Origin: an uncultured Caulobacteraceae bacterium
Lineage (GTDB): Bacteria; Pseudomonadota; Alphaproteobacteria; Caulobacterales; Caulobacteraceae
Length of the DNA stretch: 13,737 bases
Direction: 5' to 3'
NCBI GenBank assembly: GCA_946482375.1
Contig: CAMLRH010000035.1
Coordinates: forward strand, 1 to 13,737
Positions 1 through 6,125 of the stretch are shown here, in pieces. Position 1 is the first letter of the stretch, and the number at the start of each line of letters is the position of its first letter. Made by a program: the position numbers and the translations under genes. The notes below the pieces were generated by a model. It was not told where the DNA came from. It saw only the letters and a list, made by a program, of their open reading frames with translations, and made no database searches.

Positions 1-11
1 GGAGAGGGAAC

Positions 12-896
12 ATGGCTGGACGTCTCGACGGCAAGGTCGCCGTCATCACGGGGGGATGCTCCGGCATCGGGCTCGGCACGGTCGAGCTCTTTGTGAAGGA
101 AGGGGCGATGGTCGTCGCCGCGGACGTCCAGGACGAGAAGGGCGCGGCGCTGGAGAAGGGCTGGGGTGGCAAGGTCCGCTACGCCCACTGCGACGTCACC
201 AGCGAGGACGACATCGCCAAGGCCGTCGGCATGGCGAAGTCGGAGTTCGGCGGGCTCGACATCCTGTTCAACAACGCCGGCCACGGTGGCACGGCGGGCG
301 GGGTGGCCGACATCAGCGCCGCCGGCTGGGACGCGACCTTCGCACTCCTGGTGCGCGGGCCGGTGCTCGGCATGAAGTATGCCGTGCCGCTGATGCTGGA
401 GCGCGGCGGCGGTTCGGTCATCAACACGGCCTCCATCGCCGGACTGCAGGCGGGCTTTGGGCCGCTGGCCTATTCGACCGCCAAGTGCGCGGTGATCCAC
501 CTGTCCCGCTGTGCGGCGGCCGAACTGTCGCCGCAGAAGATCCGCGTCAACGCCATCTGCCCGGGCCTGATCGCCACCTCGATCTTCGGAGCCTCGATGG
601 GCCTGTCGCGCGAAGTCGCCGACCAGATGGCCGCGCGCGTCGCCGAGGTCGGGCCGAAGATCCAGCCGATCCCCAAGTCCGGCCTGCCGGAGGACATCGC
701 CCGCGCGGCCCTCTACCTCGCCAGCGACGACTCGCTGTTCGTGACCGGGACCCACATCGTCGTCGACGGCGGCATCACCATCGGCGGGCGCAGCGCCTGG
801 GACCGTGAGGCCCCCAACCCGATCCTGTCGGCCATGGGCATCACGCCCGAACAGGCCGAGCAGATGCGCGCGGCGCTGGCCGCCCAGCAAGGGTGA
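12..896 (+). CDS. Classical SDR family NAD(P)-dependent oxidoreductase (294 aa)
   Basis: A cytoplasmic short-chain dehydrogenase/reductase that should oxidise an alcohol or reduce a ketone; the substrate cannot be read from the sequence. The Rossmann cofactor motif TGGCSGIG is at residues 13-20. An acidic residue (D38) after the second strand suggests NAD(H) rather than NADP(H). NNAG is at 87-90, and the catalytic Ser, Tyr and Lys are S141, Y154 and K158 (YSTAK). The ATG is preceded by GGAGAGGG at bases 1-8, a good ribosome binding site. At about 294 aa it is longer than the usual 250, with a C-terminal tail of some 35 residues. The Asn of the catalytic tetrad, normally in an N-L-x-G motif, appears as L113 in LVRG. 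The stop codon overlaps the transporter downstream (GTGA), so the two are probably translated together. SDR assignment is secure; function is open. Confidence 0.95.
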   Translation: MAGRLDGKVAVITGGCSGIGLGTVELFVKEGAMVVAADVQDEKGAALEKGWGGKVRYAHCDVTSEDDIAKAVGMAKSEFGGLDILFNNAGHGGTAGGVADISAAGWDATFALLVRGPVLGMKYAVPLMLERGGGSVINTASIAGLQAGFGPLAYSTAKCAVIHLSRCAAAELSPQKIRVNAICPGLIATSIFGASMGLSREVADQMAARVAEVGPKIQPIPKSGLPEDIARAALYLASDDSLFVTGTHIVVDGGITIGGRSAWDREAPNPILSAMGITPEQAEQMRAALAAQQG

Positions 897-1801
897 GCGA
901 CGAGCCCGTACCCGTAGAGCCGAAGGCCGAGCGGGGCCTCGCGCCCAACGTCAGGGGCGCGCTGTGGATGGTTGCCTCCGCGGTCGGCTTCACGGCGATG
1001 ACCACGCTCATCAAGTTCCTGGGCGACGACTATTCGGCGGCGCTGCAGACCTTTTATCGGCAGACGGCGGGGCTGCTGGTGCTGACGCCCTGGATTCTGC
1101 GCGATTGGCGCGGCGCGTTTCGCACCACACGGCTGGGCATCCTGCTGTTCCGCTCGGCGGCGGGGACGATGGGGATGATCCTCGCCTTCTACGCCTACCA
1201 GAAGATGCCGCTGGCCGACGCCAACGCGCTGTCCTTCACCCGCAGCCTGTGGCTCGTGCCACTGGCGGCCTTTGTGCTGCACGAGAAGCTCGGGCCCCGG
1301 CGCATCGGCGCGGCGCTGGTCGGGTTCGCCGGGGTGCTGATCATGCTGCGGCCCGGCATGGGCGGCGAGGCGATGGGGTTGCCGGCCATGACGGCGCTGG
1401 CCTCGGCCTTTCTGTTTGCGCTGACCATCACCGGCATGAAGATCATGGTCCGCGACCACAGCCCCTTCGTGCTGATGGTCTATTCGGCGGTGCTGGGCTT
1501 CGTCTTCGCGCTGCCCGGCGCCTTCATCGACTGGCGCTGGCCGGACGCGGCGGACCTTGGCCTGCTGGCGGCCATGGGCGTCATGGGGATCGTCACCCAG
1601 GGCTGCTACATCAAGGGCATGCAGATCGGCGACGCCGCCGCCATGGCGCCGATCGACTACACCCGGCTGGTGTTCGCGGCCATCGCGGGCTTTGCGCTGT
1701 TCAGAGAGATTCCCGGCGTCTGGACACTGACCGGCGCCGCAATCGTCGTCGCCTCGACGCTCTACATCACCTGGCGCGAGCATCAGCTCGCCAAGGGCTA
1801 G
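893..1801 (+). CDS. EamA/DMT-superfamily transporter (302 aa)
   Basis: An inner-membrane protein of the drug/metabolite transporter superfamily, which moves small metabolites or amino acids across the membrane; the substrate is unknown. It shows the typical duplicated architecture: a short polar N-terminus (about 20 residues), then two EamA repeats (roughly residues 22-153 and 163-297) of about five hydrophobic helices each. The first repeat ends in the usual motif LHEKLGPRRIGAALVGFAG, the second in FREIPGVWTLTGAAIVV. The GTG start overlaps the SDR stop as GTGA and has only a weak AAGGG just upstream, so translation is likely coupled to the SDR. The TAG stop lies in a CTAG that also ends the gene on the opposite strand. 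Its pairing with the SDR suggests they may handle the same compound, which is only an inference. Confidence 0.93.
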   Translation: MSDEPVPVEPKAERGLAPNVRGALWMVASAVGFTAMTTLIKFLGDDYSAALQTFYRQTAGLLVLTPWILRDWRGAFRTTRLGILLFRSAAGTMGMILAFYAYQKMPLADANALSFTRSLWLVPLAAFVLHEKLGPRRIGAALVGFAGVLIMLRPGMGGEAMGLPAMTALASAFLFALTITGMKIMVRDHSPFVLMVYSAVLGFVFALPGAFIDWRWPDAADLGLLAAMGVMGIVTQGCYIKGMQIGDAAAMAPIDYTRLVFAAIAGFALFREIPGVWTLTGAAIVVASTLYITWREHQLAKG

Positions 1802-2442
1802 CGGATGAAGGCCCAGGCGATCAGCGCCTGCGCGCCCCAGTAGAGAAACCACACCGACCAGTGAGTGAGGCGCTGCGACCCGCCCAGCTTCGCCTGTCGG
1901 AAGAGTTGCCCGGCGAGGATCGCGTCCGACGCCATGAAGAGGACCGCGCCCAGGGTGGCGGGCCACAGGTCGGGGTCCAGCATCAGGGCTTCGATCACCA
2001 TCGCCCCGATGGCCAGCACATAGGCCGCCACCGCCGCCTTCAGCTTGCCGAGCGACGGCCACAACCAGACGACCAGGCCGGCGGCGGCAAGCGCCGTCAG
2101 CGCGATTGCGACCGCGCGCCAGGGCTCCTCGCCAACGAGGTAGGGCCTGAGGTAGGGCAAGAAGAGGATGACGTAGGTGACGTGCGCCAGCAGGAAGCTG
2201 GCCATGCCCAGCGGCAGGAAGCGCTTGGGATCGGCCATGAAGGCGTCGCCGAGCGCGGACAGCGCCAGCGCGCCGACCAGCAGCAGGCCGTTCTGTTCGC
2301 GCCAGGCCAGCGCCGCCAGTGCGGCGACGGCGGCGGTCTTCACCACCGTCCGCAGGGTCGACGGCGGCCGTCCGACCAGGATCAGGCCGTAAGCCAGCGA
2401 GGCGACAAGCGAGAGCGCCGCCAGCGCGAGGTTGAAGTCCAT
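1798..2442 (-). CDS. Lysoplasmalogenase-like YhhN family membrane protein (214 aa)
   Basis: A multi-pass inner-membrane protein of the YhhN/TMEM86 family. Characterised members hydrolyse the vinyl-ether bond of lysoplasmalogens; bacterial members are mostly untested. About eight hydrophobic segments fill the protein. Family landmarks are present: K35 after the first helix, LSALGDAFMA around D66, AHVTY around H87, GAVLFMASDAILA around D173, and the C-terminal YWGAQALIA. These polar residues inside membrane segments are those expected to form the active site. The ATG follows GGGGGAC with about eight bases of spacing. It lies 27 bases after the YkvA-family gene on the same strand and is probably in one operon with it. 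Its stop codon shares a CTAG with the converging transporter gene, so there is no room for a terminator between them. Confidence 0.88.
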   Translation of the reverse strand: MDFNLALAALSLVASLAYGLILVGRPPSTLRTVVKTAAVAALAALAWREQNGLLLVGALALSALGDAFMADPKRFLPLGMASFLLAHVTYVILFLPYLRPYLVGEEPWRAVAIALTALAAAGLVVWLWPSLGKLKAAVAAYVLAIGAMVIEALMLDPDLWPATLGAVLFMASDAILAGQLFRQAKLGGSQRLTHWSVWFLYWGAQALIAWAFIR

Positions 2443-2469
2443 GGTCGTTTGTCCCCCCGGAAGCTTTAC

Positions 2470-2874
2470 CTAGCCCGGATCGGACCCGTTCAGGAAGGCC
2501 TCGGCGGCGGCACGGTGGCGGGGCTTCAGGTGCTTGGCCGCGACGCCAATGACGGCGGCGACGACGGCCGCGTCGTCGGTCAGTCCGATGCCGGCGAGCA
2601 CGTCGGGGATCACGTCGGCGGGCAGCACGAAGTAGGCCAGCGCCGCCCACATCATGCCCTTGGCGGCGGCGGGCGTGTCGGGGTCGCGGGCGCACCACCA
2701 CAGCGCCAAGGCGTCGGGCAGGAAGGGAACCTTGCCCGCGACCTGCCGGACCTTGGGCCAGAATCCCTCGCGCACCGTCTGCTCATCCACGGGCGTGACG
2801 GCCGGGATCAGGGCGCGGTCCTTCGGGATCGGCTGCGACTTGACGTCGGGTGAGGCTTTAGCCTTGGCGCTCAT
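2470..2874 (-). CDS. YkvA family protein, DUF1232 (134 aa)
   Basis: A small protein of the YkvA/DUF1232 family, whose function is unknown. The N-terminal 45 residues are polar and probably disordered. The conserved core, about residues 50-105, contains the family pattern: a helix ending in RDPDTP, then a hydrophobic stretch MMWAALAYFVLPADVIPD followed by GLTDDAAVV. The P-x-D-x-I-P-D and D-D motifs are the hallmark of the family and probably sit at the membrane surface. A short polar C-terminus follows. The ATG at 2874 has no obvious ribosome binding site and lies only 54 bases from the divergent HSD10-like gene. A short-leader or leaderless transcript is possible. The lysoplasmalogenase-like gene follows by 27 bases, which suggests a two-gene operon with a membrane-lipid theme; that link is an inference. 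Confidence 0.85.
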   Translation of the reverse strand: MSAKAKASPDVKSQPIPKDRALIPAVTPVDEQTVREGFWPKVRQVAGKVPFLPDALALWWCARDPDTPAAAKGMMWAALAYFVLPADVIPDVLAGIGLTDDAAVVAAVIGVAAKHLKPRHRAAAEAFLNGSDPG

Positions 2875-2914
2875 GGGTCTAAACGCTTGTACGAAACCGC
2901 TCCAAAAGCAACGT

Positions 2915-2921
2915 CAGGGGA
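2915..2921 (+). promoter_or_regulatory. Ribosome binding site that fixes the start of the HSD10-like gene
   Basis: CAGGGGA lies seven bases before the ATG at 2929. An in-frame TTG at 2887 would add 14 residues (starting MYETAPK) that are not part of the SDR fold and has no ribosome binding site of its own. The ATG at 2929 is therefore preferred. Confidence 0.7.
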
Positions 2922-2928
2922 CGTCTCC

Positions 2929-3711
2929 ATGAAACTTGATTCCTCCGTCGCGGCCGTCGTCACCGGCGGCGCCTCCGGCCTCGGCGAAGCCACGGCCCGC
3001 GCGCTGGCCGCGCAGGGCGTGAAGGTCGCCATCTTCGATATGAACGACGCCAAAGGTGAAAAGGTGGCGTCCGAGATCGGCGGCGTCTTCTGCAAGGTCG
3101 ACGTGACCGACGACGCGGCGGTCGACGCCGGCTTCGCCAAGGCCCGCGCCGCTCACGGCCAGGAGCGCGTCCTCGTCAACTGCGCCGGCACCGGCAACGC
3201 CATCAAGACCGCCAGCCGCGACAAGACCACCGGCGAGCCGAAGCACTTCCCGCTCGACGCCTTCAACTGGATCATCCAGATCAACCTGGTCGGCACCTTC
3301 CGCTGCATCGCCAAGTCGGCGGCGGGCATGCTGACGCTGGACCCGCTGGAAGACGGCGAGCGCGGCGCCATCGTCAACACGGCCTCGGTGGCCGGCGAAG
3401 ACGGTCAGGTCGGCCAGGCCGCCTACTCGGCGTCCAAGGGCGGCGTCATCGGCATGACGCTCCCCATCGCGCGCGACCTGATGAACGACGGCATCCGGGT
3501 GAACACCATCCTGCCGGGCATCTTCAACACGCCGCTGATGAACGCCGCGCCCCAGCAGGTGAAGGATGCGCTGGCCGCTTCCGTGCCGTTCCCCAAGCGT
3601 CTGGGCCACCCCGAAGAGTACGCCCAGCTAGCGCTGACCATGCTCAGCAACGGCTACTTCAACGGCGAGGACGTGCGGCTCGACGGCGCCATCCGCATGG
3701 CGCCCAGGTAA
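2929..3711 (+). CDS. HSD10-like SDR, probable 3-hydroxyacyl-CoA dehydrogenase (260 aa)
   Basis: A short-chain dehydrogenase closely resembling mitochondrial HSD17B10 (type 2 3-hydroxyacyl-CoA / 2-methyl-3-hydroxybutyryl-CoA dehydrogenase). It would use NAD+ in fatty-acid or isoleucine breakdown. Seen in the sequence: TGGASGLG at 12-19, D37 (NAD preference), NCAG at 84-87, tetrad Asn N119, and catalytic S153, Y166 and K170. The block GQVGQAAYSASKGG, followed by MTLPIARDL, and the C-terminus NGEDVRLDGAIRM match my recollection of the HSD10 family well. The insertion after NCAG (about residues 88-110, rich in Lys and Thr) also fits that family. Length is normal. The gene is transcribed alone and ends in a strong intrinsic terminator. 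Broad substrate range is typical of the family, so the exact physiological substrate is uncertain. Confidence 0.9.
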   Translation: MKLDSSVAAVVTGGASGLGEATARALAAQGVKVAIFDMNDAKGEKVASEIGGVFCKVDVTDDAAVDAGFAKARAAHGQERVLVNCAGTGNAIKTASRDKTTGEPKHFPLDAFNWIIQINLVGTFRCIAKSAAGMLTLDPLEDGERGAIVNTASVAGEDGQVGQAAYSASKGGVIGMTLPIARDLMNDGIRVNTILPGIFNTPLMNAAPQQVKDALAASVPFPKRLGHPEEYAQLALTMLSNGYFNGEDVRLDGAIRMAPR

Positions 3712-3713
3712 CT

Positions 3714-3738
3714 CCCTTCCCCCTCGAGGGGGGAAGGG
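3714..3738. repeat. GC-rich palindromic repeat, copy A1
   Basis: An imperfect palindrome with a left arm CCCTTCCCCCTC and a right arm GAGGGGGGAAGGG (one-base bulge), starting three bases after the HSD10-like stop codon. It is followed by TGGAGGTGTGGCCT at 3746-3759. The whole unit reappears inverted at 3823-3867. Confidence 0.8.
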
Positions 3739-3777
3739 TCGGGGATGGAGGTGTGGCCTTATCGTTGAAGTTTGAAG

Positions 3778-3809
3778 CGCCGGTGGGCTCAGAGCCCTCC
3801 GGCGTTTTT
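3778..3809 (+). terminator. Rho-independent terminator of the HSD10-like gene
   Basis: The stem is CGCCGG, a T-T mismatch, then GGGC; a five-base loop TCAGA; then GCCC, T, CCGGCG; followed directly by TTTTT at 3805-3809. It lies 67 bases after the stop codon and between the two inverted copies of repeat A. Confidence 0.85.
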
Positions 3810-3822
3810 CGTTTCAGCTCAG

Positions 3823-3867
3823 AGGCCACACCCTCCACCCTGCCCTCCTCCCCTTGAGGGAGGAGGG
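3823..3867. repeat. GC-rich palindromic repeat, copy A2 (inverted)
   Basis: This is the inverted partner of copy A1: AGGCCACACCCTCCA at 3823-3837, then an imperfect palindrome at 3843-3867 with arms CCCTCCTCCCC and GAGGGAGGAGGG. Its reverse complement aligns with A1 along about 45 bases, with scattered substitutions and one or two single-base gaps. Together A1 and A2 could form a long cruciform around the terminator. Confidence 0.75.
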
Positions 3868-3873
3868 TTCTAG

Positions 3874-4449
3874 CTACCGCACCGCCGGCCGCGCGATCGT
3901 CGGGCCGAGGTTGGCCATGACTTCCCGGGCGTCGAAGACGCGCGGGTTGTCTGTCGGCCTGGGCGCCTTGCCCATCACCACGTCGGCGGTCGCGGCGTAC
4001 TTCTCGACCGTGCGCACGTCGACGCGGTCGGCCCAGAACGGATCGCCCCAGTACGGATCCCACGTCCGCCAGCCCCAGCTCGGCCCATAGTAGGACCAGT
4101 AGGGCCGCCAGTAGCCATAGCGCCACGACGGCCCGAAGGTCGGCGCGTCGACGTAGGTGCGGGTCGTCTTGTCCGTGTCGCGGGCGAGAATCTCGAACCA
4201 GTCGTAGCCCTGCGCCAGCGTCAGCTCGGCGGCGCGATAGAGCAGGTAGCGCTCGACGGTGTCGCGCGAGGTCAGGGTGTTGCCGGCGAAGGAAACCCTG
4301 AACTTGTTGTTGTCGAGCCGGTAGTCGGAATACCCGCCGGAAACGGCCGCGCCGGGCACGTTCGGTTGGTAAGGGGTCGCGGTGGCGCAGGCCGAGAGAC
4401 CTGCCGCCAACGCCATGACCGCCGCGATCGCGGCAGATCTGCGTCTCAT
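3874..4449 (-). CDS. Lipoprotein of the Caulobacter CC0125/CC1285-like family (191 aa)
   Basis: A secreted, lipid-anchored envelope protein of unknown function. The start is set at the ATG at 4449 because AAGGAGGG lies eight bases upstream and the product then begins with a proper lipoprotein signal. MRRR is followed by a hydrophobic segment and the lipobox LSAC, with C21 the predicted lipidation site. The conserved core (about residues 40-99) includes YRLDNNKFRVSFAGN, TSRDTVERYLLYRAAELTL and GYDWFEILARDTD. This resembles, from memory, the CC0125/CC1285 lipoprotein family of Caulobacterales. Residues 105-139 are extraordinarily aromatic (8 Trp, 6 Tyr, 2 Phe). The open frame continues upstream to 4566, but that extension would bury the signal peptide and is rejected. 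It is the last gene of a leftward group and converges on the HSD10-like gene across repeats A1 and A2. Confidence 0.85.
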   Translation of the reverse strand: MRRRSAAIAAVMALAAGLSACATATPYQPNVPGAAVSGGYSDYRLDNNKFRVSFAGNTLTSRDTVERYLLYRAAELTLAQGYDWFEILARDTDKTTRTYVDAPTFGPSWRYGYWRPYWSYYGPSWGWRTWDPYWGDPFWADRVDVRTVEKYAATADVVMGKAPRPTDNPRVFDAREVMANLGPTIARPAVR

Positions 4450-4470
4450 ACTCGTCGCCCTCCTTGGGCG

Positions 4471-4490
4471 GCCGCGGATTTTGCCGCGGC
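4471..4490 (-). other. Hairpin in the lipoprotein leader
   Basis: A perfect seven-base stem (GCCGCGG and CCGCGGC) with a six-base loop lies six bases upstream of the ribosome binding site of the lipoprotein gene. No T-run follows it on the minus strand, so it is not a standard terminator. It may affect translation or mRNA stability; that is a guess. Confidence 0.35.
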
Positions 4491-4529
4491 TAAACGGCTG
4501 TTCGTCCCTCAAGGAGAACACATAGAGCA

Positions 4530-4560
4530 CGCCAGCGGTTGCGCAACGGCTTTCTGGCGC
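4530..4560 (-). terminator. Hairpin after usg, possible weak terminator
   Basis: Outer arms CGCCAG and CTGGCG enclose a perfect ten-base palindrome, GTTGCGCAAC, starting 15 bases after the usg stop on the minus strand. There is no T-run, so Rho-independent termination is doubtful. It could instead be an RNA-processing or protein-binding site. Confidence 0.3.
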
Positions 4561-4574
4561 GACCAATCGCCCGA

Positions 4575-4850
4575 TTAGTGCAACGATCCCAAGTCTTTAG
4601 CGATCGTCAGCCGGGCCGGGGCGATAAGACCGGGCGAAGCCACGGTCACCGAGTGGATCACCGCCTCGATCTCGCGCCGCCAGAAATCGAGGAAGCGGTG
4701 GATGCGAGGGTACTCGGGCGCGAGGTCCAGCGTCTGCCAGACGAACTCCTGCAACAGGAAGGGGCTGTCGGGCATGTAGTAGAGGACCTGGGTGGTGGTC
4801 AGCCGCTCGCCACGCAGCTGGCGGACGAGGTCTTCGTTCAAGGTCGTCAT
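4575..4850 (-). CDS. usg: Usg family protein (91 aa)
   Basis: A small cytoplasmic protein of the Usg family, conserved in Alphaproteobacteria and of unknown function; the name comes from an early gene next to a trp locus. The whole protein matches the family pattern as I know it: RLTTTQVLYYMPDSPFLLQ (about residues 16-34), FVWQTLDLAPEYP, then RFLDFWRREIEAVIHSV, a stretch with the family's W-R-R-E-I-E core. There is no signal peptide or membrane segment, and length is normal for the family. The ATG at 4850 lacks a strong ribosome binding site. The 75-base region upstream holds two GANTC sites, which in Caulobacterales are methylated by CcrM and often mark cell-cycle promoters. It lies 75 bases after the LysE-type gene on the same strand and may have its own promoter. 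Neighbours do not indicate a trp connection here. Confidence 0.88.
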   Translation of the reverse strand: MTTLNEDLVRQLRGERLTTTQVLYYMPDSPFLLQEFVWQTLDLAPEYPRIHRFLDFWRREIEAVIHSVTVASPGLIAPARLTIAKDLGSLH

Positions 4851-4868
4851 GCGCCGAGGGTGCGCGCC

Positions 4869-4893
4869 GAATCAGGAGTTCCGCAAGAGATTC
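4869..4893. promoter_or_regulatory. Pair of GANTC (CcrM-type) sites upstream of usg
   Basis: GAATC at 4869-4873 and GATTC at 4889-4893, centred 20 bases apart, in the short gap before usg. In Caulobacter, GANTC is the CcrM methylation site and its state can modulate promoters. That this organism has CcrM is an inference. Confidence 0.4.
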
Positions 4894-4925
4894 AACAACT
4901 TGGCAGCCGTGCAGGTTGAGTGCTG

Positions 4926-5555
4926 CTAGGCGCGCAGCAGGATCAGCGCCGCGGTGGTCATCAGCAGCAGGCCGACGGCGATGAAGAAGCCGCGCCGGAA
5001 CCTCGGCTCGGCCATGCGGGCCGAGAGCGCCGCGCCGCCGACGCCGTAGGCGCTCATGGCGATCACATCCATGCCGATGGTGGCCGCCGCGAACATCGCG
5101 AGCTGCGCCAGCAGCGGCCGCTGCGGGTCGATGAACGGCGGCAGGACGGCGGTGAAGAAGAGCAGCGCCTTGGGGTTGGAAATCTGCACCGTGAAGCCGT
5201 CGAGGAAGGCCGAGCGGCTGGTGCGCAAGGGCGCGTGGTGCGGATCGGCCTCGTTCCTCAGGCCCGAGAGGATCGACTTGAGCCCCAGCCATCCGACGTA
5301 GAGCGCACCGGCGATGGCGAGCAGGTGAAAGGCTTGCGGGAACGTCACGATCAACGCGCCAAGCCCCAGCGCCGGGGCCGCGAACCAGGTCAGCGTGCCG
5401 GCGTTCATCCCGGCCACGCCCACGAGGGCGGCCGCCTTGCCCTTCTGCATGCCGGTGGCGATGGCGAACAGGTTGGCCGGTCCCGGCGTGATCGCCATGA
5501 CGAACATGGCGGCCAGGAAGGCGGCGTAGCGGGCGGGGTCGACGGGGAAGTCCAT
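4926..5555 (-). CDS. LysE family translocator (209 aa)
   Basis: An inner-membrane exporter of the LysE/RhtB superfamily, which pumps amino acids or related small metabolites out of the cell; the substrate is not known. It has the family's size and about six hydrophobic segments. The signature TPGPANLF sits at about residues 23-30 in the first helix, and GFTVQISNPKALLFFTAVLP, with its conserved N-P-K-A, lies in the middle of the protein. The ATG at 5555 follows GGGGAGT with about five bases of spacing and gives the usual N-terminus. An in-frame extension to 5705 would overlap the upstream gene and is rejected. It lies 22 bases after the MAPEG gene on the same strand, probably in one operon. 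A GACTC (GANTC) site occurs at 5560-5564, just before the start. Confidence 0.9.
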   Translation of the reverse strand: MDFPVDPARYAAFLAAMFVMAITPGPANLFAIATGMQKGKAAALVGVAGMNAGTLTWFAAPALGLGALIVTFPQAFHLLAIAGALYVGWLGLKSILSGLRNEADPHHAPLRTSRSAFLDGFTVQISNPKALLFFTAVLPPFIDPQRPLLAQLAMFAAATIGMDVIAMSAYGVGGAALSARMAEPRFRRGFFIAVGLLLMTTAALILLRA

Positions 5556-5577
5556 GGGGGACTCCCCGTCTAGCGCG

Positions 5578-5979
5578 TCAGCTGGTTTGAAGCCAAATCC
5601 AGACGATGCGGCCAAGCGCCCCGAACAGCAGCACGGCGACGGCCAGCGCCTGCACCATGAAGCCGAGACTGCGGGCGCGGGCCTCGCGGGCGTAGCCGAG
5701 GCCATACATCGCCCGGCCGATGATCCAGATCACGCCCAGCACGGCGGCCAGGTTCTCGTCCCAGTAGAGGGCGAACAGCCACAGCGAGGCCAGGTACAGC
5801 GGCAGCCATTCCAGCGTGTTCTGGTGGGCGCGGAAGACCCGTTCGAAATCCTCGTTGCCGGTCGTCGCCGGCGCGGCGATGCCGAACTGGCCCCGGGCGC
5901 GCGCCACGCGCAGGCCCATCCAGAAGTAGGTGAGAAGCGAAAGCAGCGTCACCGCCGCCACAAGCAGATGCGTTTCCAT
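5578..5979 (-). CDS. MAPEG family membrane protein (133 aa)
   Basis: A small integral membrane protein of the MAPEG family (membrane-associated proteins in eicosanoid and glutathione metabolism). Bacterial members are often assumed to be glutathione transferases, though few are tested. Four hydrophobic segments are visible at about residues 4-24, 57-75, 78-98 and 106-130. The family signature FERVFRAHQNTLEWLPLYL occupies about residues 45-63, including the conserved E-x-x-x-R-A-H-x-N-x-x-E cluster. The ATG at 5979 begins at the first membrane helix, following a GGGGGT. An in-frame extension upstream to 6084 adds a polar stretch unlike the family. It is the first gene of the leftward group MAPEG, LysE, usg, lipoprotein. 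An inverted repeat at 6003-6021 lies 23 bases upstream. Confidence 0.88.
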   Translation of the reverse strand: METHLLVAAVTLLSLLTYFWMGLRVARARGQFGIAAPATTGNEDFERVFRAHQNTLEWLPLYLASLWLFALYWDENLAAVLGVIWIIGRAMYGLGYAREARARSLGFMVQALAVAVLLFGALGRIVWIWLQTS

Positions 5980-6002
5980 GGACGACCCCCCAGTTTGCCG
6001 AC

Positions 6003-6021
6003 GCGGCCCGGATCGGGCCGC
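6003..6021. promoter_or_regulatory. Perfect inverted repeat in the MAPEG/KTSC divergent gap
   Basis: Arms GCGGCCCG and CGGGCCGC, eight bases each, are separated by GAT. It lies 23 bases before the MAPEG start and about 105 bases before the KTSC start. It could be an operator or a leader hairpin on the MAPEG transcript; nothing identifies a binding protein. Confidence 0.4.
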
Positions 6022-6125
6022 CAAGGCCAAGCTTGCACGGTTCACGCGGATTGACGAGACGGCGGTTTCGGAACCCACGGGCACGGCTCAGCCGTTTAAC
6101 CGGCGACATAGCCGGAGCCGCCGCC

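Noticed and set aside
713..2853. Very long open frames (662 codons leftward, 682 codons rightward) spanning several genes
   Set aside because: They cross clear genes on both strands, have low-complexity Arg/Ala/Gly/His-rich translations without domains, and are what high GC in third codon positions produces.
2887..2928. TTG-initiated extension of the HSD10-like protein by 14 residues
   Set aside because: There is no ribosome binding site for the TTG, the extra residues are not part of the fold, and the ATG at 2929 has a good site.
12..3711. A single catabolic cluster uniting both SDR genes
   Set aside because: They are separated by two leftward genes, belong to different SDR subgroups, and no other catabolic enzymes are present.
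3712..3873. CRISPR-like or mobile-element reading of the repeats
   Set aside because: There are only two inverted copies without regular spacers, transposase, or target-site duplication; REP-like intergenic repeats fit better.
4450..4566. N-terminal extension of the lipoprotein
   Set aside because: It would place an Arg-rich 39-residue segment before the signal peptide, while the ATG at 4449 has a strong ribosome binding site and a proper lipobox signal.
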